In this document: positions 1 through 10,704 of the stretch, piece by piece
How positions within the stretch are numbered: the stretch's first letter is position 1
Layout: each line of letters starts with the position of its first letter
Source: Ceratotherium simum simum
Lineage: Eukaryota > Chordata > Mammalia > Perissodactyla > Rhinocerotidae
Length of the DNA stretch: 64,000 nucleotides
Assembly (NCBI RefSeq): GCF_000283155.1
Contig: NW_004454280.1
Location: forward strand, 2,342,380-2,406,379
Direction of reading: 5' to 3'
Position numbers and translations under genes: made by a program
Notes under the pieces: model-generated
What the model was told of the DNA's origin: nothing
Databases searched by the model: none
The model's input: the letters and a program-made list of their open reading frames with translations, nothing else

Positions 1-110
1 CTCTCCCTCCCCTGCCTTTCCCTCTCCCTCCCCCTCTCCTCTTAGGCTTCGAGCTCTCTTGGGCCTGCCTCTCTCTGCACATCTGTTCCCATCTCCCCTG
101 CTGCCCATCT
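1..110. repeat. Pyrimidine-rich low-complexity tract
   Basis: The first ~110 bases are dominated by CTCTCC/CCCTCC runs with few purines on this strand. It may continue to the left of the window. No gene signal is attached to it. Confidence 0.6.
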
Positions 111-143
111 CCCCTTGATTTGTTCTAGTTTCTGCTCCCCTCT

Positions 144-584
144 TGATATGAGTTGAATTGTGTCCCCACCCAGAATCCATGTGGAAATCCTAATGTCCAG
201 TACCTCAGAATGTGACCTTATTTGAAGATAGGGTCATGGTAGATATAACTAGTTAAAATGAGGTCTTTATAGTGGCCCTAATCCTACACAAACGGTGTCC
301 TTCTAAAATGAGGAAATTTGGACACAGACACAGGGAGAACGCCATGTGAAGATGAAGGCAGAGATGCAGGTGATGCTTCTACAAGGCAATGAATTCCAGA
401 GATTGCCAGGAAACCACCAGAAGCCAGAGGAAAGGCATTGAACAGATTCTTCCTCACAGCCCTCAGAAGGAACCAACCCAGCCCACACCTTGACTTCTAG
501 CCTCCAGAACGGTGAGACAGTACATTTGTATTAAGCCACCTGATTTGTAGCACTTTGCTATGGCAGCCCTAGCAAACTTATCCA
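144..584 (+). mobile_element. MLT1-type MaLR solo LTR
   Basis: It opens with TGATATGAGTTGAATTGTG. It continues with the MLT1 hallmarks: 'cctcagaatgtgacctta', 'gggagaacgccatgtgaag', and the end block 'gcctccagaac...gccctagcaaactta'. Its length of ~440 bp is typical of this non-autonomous ERVL-related LTR class. There are no internal sequences, so it is a solo LTR. Divergence is moderate. The flanking 5-mers are not a clear target duplication. Family call is by recall of the consensus; the subfamily is not resolved. Confidence 0.85.
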
Positions 585-995
585 CCCTCCTGTTGACTTG
601 CTCCTGGCTTTGGTTTTCCATGCAGACCAGCTCACCCTGGAGCACAGCACAGACTGACCGCAGACCCGGAGTCCATTAGCTCATGTTCCCACAGGAGAAT
701 CTGATACCTGAGCTCACCTGTTTATGGATGAGCCACCACTGAGCCTGGTCCCATCGACTGTGAGAGGAACGGATTGGATCCTCTGCTATAAACTGGTCAC
801 CAGGTCCATGCCCACCATAGGGGTTGTAGGGGGTGAGGCAGTTGCCAGAGAAGGGATGGAGCATCCAAAAATGTAGCCCCATATGCAACATTCTCTTCCA
901 TTTAACATTTTGTTGGAGCCCCAGTTCTCAGACTGAACCGGAGGATAACCAGGAGTGAAGGCGATTCTTATGGGAGCCCTCACTGCTCAGTGCCC
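585..995. other. No recognised feature
   Basis: Mixed-composition DNA without a repeat family, RNA gene or convincing exon that I can name. Short open frames here have no recognisable protein. Confidence 0.5.
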
Positions 996-1115
996 TTATT
1001 CATTCACAAAATTAAAAAGCCTGTTAGGTGATAGGTACTGTGCTAGCTGCTGGAAATATAAAGTTGAAGAAGACACTGTACTTCTCTGAAGGGACTCACA
1101 GCCAAGACAGAGAGA
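996..1115 (-). mobile_element. L2 LINE 3' end fragment (antisense)
   Basis: The antisense L2 tail is visible as 'ttattcattcacaaa' followed by a degraded 'aggtactgtgctagctgctgg' motif and 'gaagggactcacag'. This is the usual order at an L2 3' end read in reverse. Confidence 0.6.
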
Positions 1116-1132
1116 CAGACGATAATAATAAG

Positions 1133-1360
1133 CGTTCATTTTACTGGATGCTCACTCTGCATTAAGCACTGGTGCAGGCATTACACAATTTGATCCCCTT
1201 AACAGCTCGGTGGGGTAGACCCCTCTCTCCCTCTTTCACAGGTTTGGAAGCTGAAATCCCACAAGATGAAGAAACTTGCCTGCGGTCACATAGCTGGTGG
1301 GTGGTAGACCTGGGATCTAAGCTTGTCTAGCTGGTTCCCTACACCAAGCTGCCTTGCATT
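1133..1360 (-). mobile_element. MIR SINE (antisense)
   Basis: The order is antisense MIR: 'ttaagcactggtgcaggc', 'aagatgaagaaacttgcctg' and 'ggtcacatagctgg', then 'gacctgggatctaa', the decayed reverse B-box. Nearly full MIR length. Confidence 0.75.
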
Positions 1361-3339
1361 CAGACATGTCAGCACTGAAAAGCCAGGACAAGTACCACAT
1401 GGGGCTCTGGCTGGAAGTACTGTGGGACACAGAGGGATGGAGGGGCCGAGTGTGAGCTGGGCCCCAACATCTGAGTGTGGACTGATGCACGGAGGTGGTA
1501 AGGGTGTGTCAGGCTATGGGTAATGTATGTAGAAGGCATCTTTCTGGCATCATTGGAGGGTGAGAGGCAAAGTGGGATCTTGTGGAGGAGGCTGAACAGG
1601 AAGTAAGGGGTCAGATGGAGAGGCAGAAGGCCTTGAACGTCAGGCTGAGGGATATGCAGTGAGAATGTTAGGGACCACAGGCTTTTTTTCTGCACAATGG
1701 CATGATCTATGCATATTTTAAGAAGATACCTGTGGCAGCCCTGTGAAGATGGAGTGAAGGGGTTAGAGATGGGACGCAGAGGAGTATTATGGAGAATGCT
1801 GAAACAAGAGAAGGAACTGAATAAAGGGAGTGACAAGGGGCTGGAAGACACGAGACTGGAGACTGGGGAGGCAGAGGACAGAGGACATTTTACAGGTAAG
1901 AACTAACGGAGAGGAGGAATCAAAATAGCCTGGGGGCTCCTTGGTCATTCTCCCAGAGGGAGCTCCCAAATGTGCCTGGATTACAAAATTTCTGTTTCTG
2001 CCCACAGTTTCTAACCTTATTCTTTCCATACAGTTTTGGCCTGCACATACATACACACCTGTGGATACACACATGTGTGGGGACACACACTACTCTGACC
2101 TATTGTCACACCTAGTACATTTATTTTGCTGGAACAAGAGAGGAGATAATCAGAATATCTTTTTCAGGAAGGCAAGAACTGTTTATATTCTTGACCTGAT
2201 TCCAAACACCCAGCAAAACCCAGGAGAGCAATTAATTAAATGGTTATCTCTGTGTCTGGCTTAGAGCTTTCTCCATCCTCTTTCGGTTTCTGTCTCCTGT
2301 CCTCCCTGATCTTCCCTCTCCCCCTTCCCCCACATTGTACCTACTGGTTAAGAAGCTAAATTTCATTTCCTTTGGTGGTAGAACATTGCTTTGTTTTTTA
2401 AAGACACTCACAATCTAAGAGTTTTTTTTTTTGTTTTCCTTTGTAACCATGTTGATGCTATATTTAGTAATTTTATTAAGGAGATAATTTACGTAAATTC
2501 CACACCGGAGCCCTGCTGAGTAGCAAGCTAACTAATTCTATTCTTCCTATTAGGGAAAACAGACAAACCAAATGAGATTTAAAGACTAGACGGATGAATT
2601 TGCGTCTGTGCTCAAGTCAGACCTGGGACCTTAGGACACGTGTCTAGGGATCTGAGTGAGAGAACATTGTGTTCATCCAGCAGCAAACAGTTGAGAAGAG
2701 GGAGTTGGGGGAGAGGAGAAGATTCCAGTCAAGGGACAGAAACGCAGCAGCAAGAATTCACCTGGGGCCCAGTGGGACTCTCTCTTGGAAGAGCATCCAC
2801 AGATCTAAAACAGAGATGTCTCTCCTCCGTTGTCCACCTCAGGGGCCCAACCACAGTCTACCAGTACCAGTGGAGAGGGAGGCCCCCCTATTGTTTTCTG
2901 TGGCTCTGATTGCTCTCCGACATCCTTCAGCTTCTCTTCAGCTGCATCCTCCGTGCCAGGAGGGACCAGGTCTGTTAAACTGACTCATTCAATCTCTGTG
3001 TCAGCACCAGGTCTGTATACATGGGCTTCTTAATAAATAAAAGAGAACACCACTTTTAAGAAAGCCAATAAATAAAAAACTGATTTGTACCAAAGACATC
3101 AAAGGGTGGTTAGTAGCTTTACAAAAAGACCAACTAGAGAATTTTTTAAATCCCCAGCTCCCTCAGTGCATCGGAAATGAGATTCAATTTAGAAAGAAAT
3201 TCAATTGTACACAACTTTTGAGAAAGCTCTGCTGGTGAAGAGAAGGCACAGTGGGGACTAGACATTGATGGTGATTAAGAAAAGGAAGCAGACATAATTT
3301 CTTCCACCCCAGGAGGACTGAGAGTGATGTGTAGTGGGG
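1361..3339. other. About 2 kb without a recognised element
   Basis: I see no confident repeat family or gene. A short degenerate CA/TG patch lies at 2045-2095 and A/T-rich DNA at 2390-2510. The open frames on both strands (the longest is 160 codons, minus, 1369-1851) have no recognisable domain. Confidence 0.5.
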
Positions 3340-3344
3340 GCCCA

Positions 3345-3540
3345 GTACAGGCCACGTGCTTTCCAGCACCTTCACCGTGTGTAGTCCTCATGGCAGCCGG
3401 GGAGGAGGAGGTCTGCTTATGGTACAAACGAGGAAAGAGGCTCAGGTAGCTGAGGAGCTGGCCCACAGGCAGTGAGCGGGAGTCAGAATTAGGACTGGGG
3501 TCTTTGCCTCCAAGCCCCTTCTGCTGCCCCACCGTTCTCT
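3345..3540 (-). mobile_element. MIR SINE (antisense, diverged)
   Basis: Recognisable core pieces in antisense order are 'gtgtagtcctcatggcagcc', 'acgaggaaagaggctcagg', 'gcccacaggcagtgagcggg' and 'gtcagaattaggactgggg'. Both ends are eroded. Confidence 0.6.
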
Positions 3541-4214
3541 CTTCCTCAGAGACACATATCCATGGACTTCTAAGGCCAGCTTCCCTTCTCTCAACAAACC
3601 CTGCTACACAACACAACATGCAAACTCCTCTCAAAGTCAACATATCTTCTTCTGGGAAAGCATTGGATCACCCAGCCCTGCCTGGGCTAGGAAGGATGGT
3701 CAGGAATTCCATGGGTCTCCACTGGGATCATCGGAAACAGGACTCCAGCACTGGCTGCAGGCCAGGGTCAGAATCAGGCCATGGGCAGTGGATGGGGGGC
3801 AGCCTGGGGAGCTGACCCCCAAGAGCTCCTTACTCCTTGACAAGCTCACCCCAGCCACTGTCACCCGATGCAGAAGACCTTTGTGTCCAAGGCAGAGCAG
3901 CTGCTCCCCAGCCTCCCTTGCAATGTGGCCATGTACCTGAGCTCCAGCCAGCAGGATGTGAGCAGAGGAGAAGGCACCTGAGACCATGCAGGCACGGCTC
4001 CCGTGCTCTTCCCTTCTACAATGGCAAAGGAGGGTGACAACCCTGGAAGCCAGTGTCACAAGGGTGGACCCACAAGTTGAAATTTTGAGCTTTGTTTTTG
4101 GCAGCAGTTAGGGTCACCTTAACTCATACACACTCATGGAAACTTGGGCAGGGACGTCAGGGACCCCTGAGAGTAGCAGATACAGTGCTGGCCAGCAAGC
4201 CTGGCTCTCCTCTG
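3541..4214. other. No recognised feature
   Basis: GC-moderate DNA between a MIR and the solo LTR. Several short open frames occur on both strands, without recognisable products. Confidence 0.45.
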
Positions 4215-4218
4215 CTAT
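4215..4218. repeat. Left target-site duplication of the solo LTR
   Basis: CTAT, identical to 4819-4822 on the other side of the LTR. Confidence 0.75.
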
Positions 4219-4301
4219 TGTCACCACCAAATAGGGGTATTCTACTCGCTGCAAAGACAAGTCAACAGTCCAGAGGCAAGGTGGTAGGAGAGAAAGGGTC
4301 T

Positions 4302-4307
4302 TTTATT
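4302..4307 (-). promoter_or_regulatory. LTR polyadenylation signal AATAAA
   Basis: TTTATT on the plus strand gives AATAAA on the LTR's coding strand. It lies about 80 bp before the LTR's 3' terminus, the usual place for an R-region signal. Confidence 0.6.
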
Positions 4308-4387
4308 ATTATTACAGCTTGCTAGCAAGGGGGCAGATGGCAGACTAGTGTCCATAAAGAACCATCTTAAAACTACAAACTTGAAAC

Positions 4388-4397
4388 AGTTATATAG
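4388..4397 (-). promoter_or_regulatory. LTR TATA box candidate
   Basis: CCTATATAAC on the minus strand lies upstream of the AATAAA, with ~85 bp between them. This fits a U3 promoter followed by a short R. Whether it is active cannot be told from sequence. Confidence 0.5.
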
Positions 4398-4822
4398 GGA
4401 AAATGGGCTGGAAGGGAGGGGGGTTGGAATGTGACCATCTGGTATTGTAGTCCTTGAGATGCCAGATCATCCCTTTTTCTTGTCACCAGCAATGGATACC
4501 AGCATAGGGGCTCCTTTCTGAAGGTCATTACATTCCTGGGAAAACTTAACAAAAAGTTACTGTCTTATCACAACAGGGAGGTTTACGTGTAAGCTAAGGC
4601 TGAGAAAGTAGCAGAGCATGCGTATTGCTCACAAGCAGGTGTGGACTTATCCAGGCTACGTGTGAACTAAAGCACTGCAGACTCAACACAGGGGTGCCTG
4701 TGGATCAGGGTTATTTACAGCTCCAACATGGTTCCCTTCCACAAGATGGCTTCCCTTATGCTAACTTATGCTAACCTGTGACTGCGTATCTATCATAGCT
4801 ATTTAAGCAGCACTAACACTAT

Positions 4823-6579
4823 CAGGAGCGATCGTGGGTCCTTGGGGCCAGGGCACTCAAGGCTGGTGTCGGACTCCGGTCCTGCCCCATTGACCCACTG
4901 TTAACACAGAGGTGCCATAGGACAGACGCAGTGTAGAGCACCAAGCTGACACCTGCAGGGAAGCTGCTCTGGAGAATCACCCAGACCCACGGTAAATTTG
5001 CAAAAGAGAGGAATGGACTCTGGCTGTGTTAAGTCCCTGAGCTAGCCGGGGTGTTTGTTACGACAGGATCACCTGACCTACAATGACCAACACAGAGTCC
5101 AGGCGGAGGGACCCACCTGCTGGAACTAACACGGTTCCTACTCCAGACTTTCTCTGTCTTTAGCACGCATGTGAGTGTGCCTGTGGACTGTGCAGGGTTG
5201 CCTACACAGAGTGGCTGTGTGTGTCCATCTCTGGGGCCACGCGTCTGTGAGTATCTGCCATGCTGCCAGGAGGGCAGTGGTGCCCTTGCCCTGACACCCT
5301 GGCGGAGCCTGGGCGGACTCTGAGAGGCTCCCAGGGCCCACCTGTCGGGAGCTCCAACACTGTGGTCACGACTCGACGAGCTAAGGCCTGGAACCGAAAT
5401 GGGGTGCTGCCCCTCCTCATGGTCCCAGACCCTGTAGGGTCCCAAGTCGCTCATTTCCAAAAAACTCCTCTAACCATTTCTGTCCTTCCTAAAACTCCAT
5501 CCAAGGCAGTGGTTGCAAAGGCCAAGTTGATGCGGGCTGCCCAAGAATGAAGGGTAGAAGCAGCAGGGCTGGAGAATCCAAAGGTCTGAACCCTGTCCTC
5601 CACTGGCCACCCTGCCTGCCCTGTCCCCAGGCTCTCGGCACCTGCTTCTCTAATGTACACTCACCACCGGGCTTCCACTGGTACCTCATTTTATACTCCT
5701 AAGGTCTCTCTTCAACTTACTGCTCCTCGCTATCACCCAGGAAGACAGGCTGGGCATTTCACAGACACAGAAAGCAAGGCTCACCCCACAGGGGAAGGTG
5801 TCAGCTCCAGCAGCTTTCAAGCGGAGGAGAGAAGAGCCAGCACTGCCTTCTCTCGCCAGCTCCGGTGTTCTTTCTCACATCCCTTCTTGGACTGATACAA
5901 ATAAGTAAATGCTAAATTCTCCACTTCTCTGAGAGCGTTTCTGGGCGCCCCGCAGCATACCAACAAGATGAGAAGAAATCACTCCATCAAAACCTCTGTC
6001 TTCCTTGCGTACAATCCTAATTAGACTTCCACGGGCCTTCTGGACGGGCTCAAGATGAACTGAGGGCATCTGTGGACTGGAGGACTGTCCAGTGGAGAGA
6101 CTGGGACCTAGGCAAGGGGTGGGGCTCATCGGGTGCCGGGCCTATAGGAGAGGAGGCTGGAGGAGATTCCAGTGCAGGCAGCGGCTGCCCCGGCTCCCCC
6201 GTGCATCTCTTTCCTCCTCAGCTTCCCTTCGAGTCGTGTCTTCTCGCTGTCCCTTCAGCCTCAGCTGCTGCTCTCCACATTAACATGTATACTGCTTGGG
6301 TGAGGGCTCTCTGGCCAGTTGGTTCTAAATTGCTGGAAAATGACAGAAAGGTGATGGGGGCAGAATGAATGAGAGGTTCTCACAAGCTGCTGACTGCCTT
6401 TATCATTTATAAACAAATGCCCAAGAACTTCCACAGTTCCCTTTTCAACCTTTTCAGCTCTCTTCTGAATAGAGTGGGGACAGCCATGCAGGCTTGCCTC
6501 CATCTTCTCTCACTGCCCCAGCCCTAGCCCCCCACCATCGGGCCAGCATATTCACTCACAGCCATCAGATGTACTTACT
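4823..6579. other. No recognised feature
   Basis: About 1.75 kb of fairly GC-rich DNA with many short open frames on both strands. Overlapping frames around 5029-5550 (longest 143 codons, minus) show no domain. No confident repeat. Confidence 0.45.
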
Positions 6580-6805
6580 TCCTCCTGGGGGCCCATGGTC
6601 ACTGCCCTTGGGGAGCTCACAGCCTCTGCACACAGACACTAAACCACAAGTTAAGTTTGGTGCATTAAGTGCCTAGACATGGCCTGGGCAGGGCAGGGTG
6701 CTCTGGGAATGTAGACAAGGGGCACTCCACCCAGCTGGGTTCTGATCCAGGAAGGCTTCCTGAAGGAAGTGACCCCTGATTGGAGTGTGGATGAACAAAT
6801 AAATG
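6580..6805 (-). mobile_element. L2 LINE fragment (antisense)
   Basis: It has the antisense L2 3' order: 'ccttggggagctcacagcct', then a spacer, then 'aggaaggcttcctgaaggaa' and 'gtgacccctgattggagtg'. These are the reverse of the 'cacctcctcagagaggccttcc' region. Confidence 0.65.
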
Positions 6806-6949
6806 TGAGCCTGATGAATTAGTAATCCAAACCCACCATCTCTCACCCCATTATGCTGTTTCCTTCCCCTCATGACATTTTTCACTCATCCACACATACA
6901 TACACAAAATAATAAATAATTCAAATACATACATATTTTGGTTATCTGT

Positions 6950-7108
6950 TCTCTTTCTGAGTTGTGTCTCTCTCCACTATAATGTAAACTCCAAGGGACC
7001 AAAAACACTGTATCTTGTTAACTGCTGTAACTTCAGCATCTTGCCTCTTGTCTGGCATAGAATAGGAGCTCAACATTATTTGCTGAATTAAAGGATGAAC
7101 GGATGAAT
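6950..7108 (+). mobile_element. L2 LINE 3' end (sense)
   Basis: The sense L2 terminus shows as 'gtctctctccactataatg', 'taaactccaagggacc' and 'gtctggcatagaataggagc', then 'tcaacattatttgctgaatt', the decayed 'ctcaataaatatttgttgaat'. It meets an antisense L2 fragment tail to tail. Confidence 0.7.
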
Positions 7109-7410
7109 GGGAGAGAGTATTGGAGGCAGAGGGACCAGCATCTGCAAAAGCAGGGGGCCGTGAGGCCATGTGGGCATTAGGAAATCACTCAGAGCCTTCA
7201 TATGGCTGGAGCGGGGAACTGGTAAGAGAGCAGACGATTGAGGTGGACAAGAGCTAGAGCAGGCAGACCTCAACAGCTATTTTAAGGAGCTCAGACTTAA
7301 GGGCAGGGCAGTGAGGAGCCACCAAGGGATTTTCAGCAGAGTGTGATGTGGTTTGGTCTGCCCTTTAGGAAGATTGTACCTGGAGGAGAGGAGAAGACAG
7401 GCTGGAGGGT
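7109..7410 (-). mobile_element. L2 LINE fragment (antisense)
   Basis: It contains 'ggaggcagagggaccagcat' and 'tctgcaaaagcaggggg', then 'atggctggagcggggaactgg', 'gaggagccaccaaggg' and 'gagtgtgatgtggtttg'. These match the reverse complement of the L2 ORF2 3' region. Moderately decayed. Confidence 0.65.
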
Positions 7411-7839
7411 GGAGTGTCAGCTGGGAAGCTAAGCTGTTAGCTACGATCCAGCAGCCAGAAGGCTGAGGGCCAGAACCGTCTTCATTGCCCTCTGCCGGAA
7501 AGACAGCACGGCGGTTTTGAGGAGCCAGCACTGGGCCAGGAGTCAGGGCCTGGACTCTGGGCTGAGAGCATCCTGGCTGCTCTGGGAGGAAGAGTGGGTA
7601 GAGGGAAGACAGCAGTTCCCGGTCAGGAGTGCTGTGGGCATGCGTCACCGCAAGCACTCACCTCCAACTTGGCGCCAGCTTGTCTCCCCAACTACTGCCT
7701 TCTGGGGCCAAAATCATGACAATATCAATAAAGACATTTGCTGTGTCTTGTTTAATCCCGACACACACTCTGCAAGCCCCTGCTCCATAGTCAGCACTCA
7801 GTACGCCACGGCTATGTGGCTGTCCTCTCCTTACTGCTA
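7411..7839. other. No recognised feature
   Basis: Purine-rich start, then mixed sequence. No repeat or gene recognised. Confidence 0.45.
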
Positions 7840-7950
7840 ACATCGCTGGCTTGTCATCAGCCATCCTTACAATAGACGTGTGAGGTAAGCGGAGGATGCC
7901 ATCGCCCCTCACGTCACAGGTATAGACACTGAGGCCAAAAGGACTGTTAA
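7840..7950 (-). mobile_element. MIR SINE fragment (antisense)
   Basis: Core remains are 'catccttacaatagacgtgt', 'gaggtaagcggaggatgcc' and 'tagacactgaggccaaaagg', in antisense MIR order. A second antisense MIR follows 28 bp downstream. Confidence 0.5.
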
Positions 7951-7977
7951 CAAGGAACAGAGTCCGTGTAGGATCCT

Positions 7978-8200
7978 TGCCACAGGCCAGGCGCTGAGCT
8001 CCGCACCTCCCCATTGTGTCTCAGTTACCCTCACAAACAGGTGAGATGGCTGGTCTTATCTCCCTCTGTTTGCAGGTGAGAAAACAGGTTCAGAGAGGCT
8101 AAGGGGCTCACCCAAAGTCACACAGAGTACAAGAGAAGAACCAGAATTTAATCCCAAAGTAGTCTGACTCCAAAGTCCACGTTCTTTCAATCCTGTCACC
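7978..8200 (-). mobile_element. MIR SINE (antisense, well preserved)
   Basis: Clear antisense MIR, in this order: 'ggccaggcgctgagctc', 'cctcacaaacaggtgagatg', 'caggtgagaaaacaggttca', 'gaggctaaggggctcaccca', 'agtcacacagagtac' and 'ccagaatttaatccc'. Near full length. Confidence 0.85.
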
Positions 8201-8259
8201 ACCCCACCCCCGGAATCCGAGTGCTAATTCCCTGTACCCATCCGTTCATTCCAGGAAAT

Positions 8260-8464
8260 CAGTCATGAGCCGCTTAATGACGGGAACACGTTCTGAGAAA
8301 TGCTTCGTCAGGTGATGTCGTCGTGTGAGCATCGTAGAGTGCACTTACACAGACCTGGATGGTGCAGCCTCTGCACACTAGGCTCTGTGGTACTAATCTC
8401 ATGGGACCACTGTCGCATATGCAGTCTGTTGTTGACCGAAATGTCGTTATGCGGTGTATGACTG
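8260..8464. mobile_element. Tigger-type (mariner) DNA transposon remnant, ~205 bp
   Basis: The ends are inverted repeats with some mismatches: CAGTCATGAGCCGCTTAATG at the left, and the reverse complement of the right end reads CAGTCATACACCGCATAACG. The inside carries the familiar 'gagaaatgcttcgtcagg' and 'gttgttgaccgaaatgtcgt' segments. The 2-bp TA target duplication is preserved on the right (8465-8466) but not clearly on the left. No transposase remains; it is a short internally deleted copy. Confidence 0.75.
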
Positions 8465-8465
8465 T

Positions 8466-9044
8466 ACTTATTTCACGCCTACCCCATGCCCAGCACTGAA
8501 GTCTGGACCCAAATATTTTCTCTTTCCTCCCCTGATATGGTGCAGAGGAAAGGATATTTCTGGCTGGGGTTGGTGGTCCACAGGGACCCTGATTTCAGGA
8601 GCTGGGCCTCCTGCACAGCTTACACAACAATGTGGGGGACCTTCATCTACACAGGGAGAGGAGTGACAACCCTGGCCACCGTCCTCACTGATTTCCCAGA
8701 AGAGCCACTGCTGCTTGTAAAACGTTTTCACTTGCAGACTTCAGGCTTCCGGTTAAATGCTGACACATGGGGTGGGTTCCCCGCCCCAAAAAGCCTCTAT
8801 TGAAGGTAGAGCAACAGGACACAATTTCATGAAAAAATTGAAAATATAAAGCTCATTGCATCCTGAGTGAACAATGAGAGGTATGGAGACAGAAGTGCGG
8901 CGGGTTTGGAGGCTGGGCCAGTGAGTTCTCCTCATCCACCCCCTCCCCATCCTCTCTGCAGTCCTGTCTCTCCTGGTCTCACCTCTCCCCAAGACTGAGG
9001 GGCTCCCTGCCGACTCCTTCCTTCGGGCCCCCTAGCTCACCCCT
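8466..9044. other. No recognised feature
   Basis: Mixed DNA. An A/T-rich patch lies near 8820-8860. Open frames of 79-105 codons on both strands show no recognisable domain. Confidence 0.45.
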
Positions 9045-9213
9045 TGAAGGCTCCCACAAGGAAGTGCACACTATATGGGTTCCATCTTGTCGCTCCCATC
9101 CCAGTGTAATTTCTCATTTGAGAATAAGGTCCAAACTCCTTAGCAAGCTCATTGTCCAGAAATCCTGCTATCACTCGGGACTAACTAACCATGAGCATGT
9201 CTCTGTTCATGCT
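9045..9213 (+). mobile_element. L2 LINE, first part (sense), split by the LTR that follows
   Basis: The segment 'aataaggtccaaactcctta' plus 'gcaagctcattgtccag' is the L2 'aggataaagtccaaactccttagcatgg' region. The L2 order resumes at 9571 after the LTR, so both pieces are one old copy. The left boundary is approximate. Confidence 0.6.
9209..9213. repeat. Left target-site duplication of the MaLR LTR
   Basis: ATGCT, repeated exactly at 9571-9575. Confidence 0.85.
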
Positions 9214-9570
9214 CGTCTTAGTCTGTTCCATTTGCTATAACAAAATAGCACAGACTGGGGGCTTAAACAGCAGACATTTACTTCTCACAGTGCTGGAGGC
9301 TGGAAGTCTAAGACCAAGGTGCCGGCAGATTCGGTGTCTGGTGAGAACCCACTTCCTGGTTCATAGATGGCCATCTTCTCTCTGTGTCCTCATGGTGGAA
9401 GGAGCCAGGGAGCTCTGTGGAGTCTCTTTCATAAGGGCACTAATCCCATCATGGGGGCTCCACTCTCATGACCCAATCACCTCCCAAAGGCCCCCTCTCC
9501 TAACACTATTGCGTTAGGGGTTAGGTTTCAATGTAGAATGTTGGGGGGACATGAATGTTCAGTCTATACA
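9214..9570 (-). mobile_element. MaLR LTR (MLT1A/MST type), antisense
   Basis: On the plus strand it reads 'cttagtctgttccatttgct', then 'acagactgggggcttaaac', 'gtgctggaggctggaagtc', 'gccggcagattcggtgtc', 'gcactaatcccatcatggg' and 'tgttcagtctataca'. This is the full order of an antisense MaLR LTR. An exact 5-bp duplication, ATGCT, flanks it (9209-9213 and 9571-9575), as expected for ERVL-type integration. It is inserted in an older L2. Confidence 0.93.
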
Positions 9571-9885
9571 ATGCTCTTCTGTCACTCTTGGAAAGCGTCC
9601 TCACTACCACTCTCCCACCCTCAGTCTCCTACTCTCTCTACTTATTAAAATTGGGCTCATCCTCAAGGTGCCATTTAAATGACATCTATGTTGTGAAGCT
9701 TTCCCTGACCCTCCAAGTCAGAATTAGTGGCTCTTCTCTCCTGCTCCTGTGTTGCTTCTGTGTTTCTACAGCAACACCGCACTTTTGACTTTAATTGTCA
9801 TAAGGTGTTTACACATCTGTTTCATTGCATTGAAAGCTCCTCCAGGGCAAGAGCCGGATACTATCTGGATGCATCCTAGGCCCCT
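9571..9885 (+). mobile_element. L2 LINE, second part (sense)
   Basis: This continues the L2 from 9213: 'ctcatcctcaaggtgccatt', 'gaagctttccctgaccctcc' and 'gcattgaaagctcctccaggg' are L2 3' landmarks in sense order. It is then broken by a MER5-like element and completed at 10026-10115. Confidence 0.8.
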
Positions 9886-10025
9886 GCTGCTCAAAGTGTG
9901 TTCTGAATCAGCAGACCTAGGAACTCATTAGGAATGCAGACTCTCAGGGCTCACCTCAGACCTACTGAATCAGAGTCGAGTTTTAACCAGATTCCTGGGT
10001 GCTTCGTCTGCACGATAAAATGTGA
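9886..10025 (+). mobile_element. MER5A-like hAT-Charlie fragment
   Basis: The pieces 'gctcaaagtgtgttctg', 'cagcagacctaggaactc', 'attaggaatgcagactctc' and 'cagacctactgaatcagag' follow MER5A in sense order. The element sits between two collinear pieces of L2, so it inserted into that L2. The terminal CAGTG of the family is eroded at the left end. Confidence 0.7.
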
Positions 10026-10115
10026 CAAGCTCTGTCTAAAGAACACCTCTTGCACAGTGTGTTGCACATTGCAGTCATTCAGAGAGTGTTCGATGAATGA
10101 ATAAGTGAGTGAATA
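10026..10115 (+). mobile_element. L2 LINE, third part (sense 3' end)
   Basis: The tail 'acagtgtgttgcacattgc' plus 'gttcgatgaatgaataag' is the decayed L2 terminus with its (TGAA) end repeat. It completes the copy begun near 9045. Confidence 0.7.
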
Positions 10116-10704
10116 TGGAAAGGATCATCAAAAGCCAGTCATAGTTTCATCCACAGCCATTCCTGAAACCTGGAGATCTTTCTTAGCTGTTTAAATAGAG
10201 TCAACCACACTGCAAAAAAACCTCCCACACTCTCCTCTGACTTTATTTCTCTGCTTCCTCCTTCAGAATCAGGTACATCCCACCTCCCATGGGCAGCCAT
10301 GTCCCAAGCTCAACAATGTAATCAGAAAATCGTTTTTACAACAGTTCATCCATAACCCACCCCAAAGCCATGCTCGTGCAGAGGAGCTAGTCCATCAGAG
10401 GCTGTGAGTGATGGTCCAGCCAGCTGGCCATGTGGGGAGGAAGCCCCACTCCCATCCATCATCCCTGCTCCCTGGATAACCTGCAGACCTCACAGAAAGG
10501 CAGGATCGGCTGTTTGCAGGTCTGCAGGCAGGCAGCAGCTCCTCACCAGCCTCAGCGCTGTTTCTCCTCCGAGCGTCACCCGCCTATGTGGTTTCCCAGC
10601 TCAGAAGACTTCCACAGAGCTTGCTGGGAAACCCGCCTGAGACAAGCTTATTACCAGGGTGTAACAAGAGTGGCAGGTAACCTCTTAACCACCTGCTCCC
10701 AACT
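10116..10704. other. No recognised feature
   Basis: Single-copy-looking DNA. Two overlapping plus-strand frames (10404-10640, 10430-10762) have no recognisable product; the second runs into the ERVL LTR. Confidence 0.45.

Larger units (their letters stand above)
4219..4818 (-). mobile_element. Solo LTR of an endogenous retrovirus (gammaretrovirus/ERV1-like)
   Basis: A 600-bp unit that, read on the minus strand, starts TGTTAGTG and ends GGTGACA (canonical TG...CA). It is flanked by an exact 4-bp duplication, CTAT, at 4215-4218 and 4819-4822. Four-base duplications are typical of gammaretroviral integrases. On the minus strand a TATATAAC box sits at 4388-4397 and an AATAAA polyadenylation signal at 4302-4307, in the right U3-R-U5 order. 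No gag/pol/env sequence adjoins it, so it is the product of LTR-LTR recombination. I do not recognise the specific LTR family. The intact termini suggest an insertion younger than the MIR/L2 background. Class assignment is inference from the duplication length and LTR layout. Confidence 0.8.

Noticed and set aside
1369..1851. 160-codon minus-strand frame
   Set aside because: It begins at the edge of a MIR-flanked region and the composition is S/L/P-rich from the complement of purine-rich DNA; no domain is seen.
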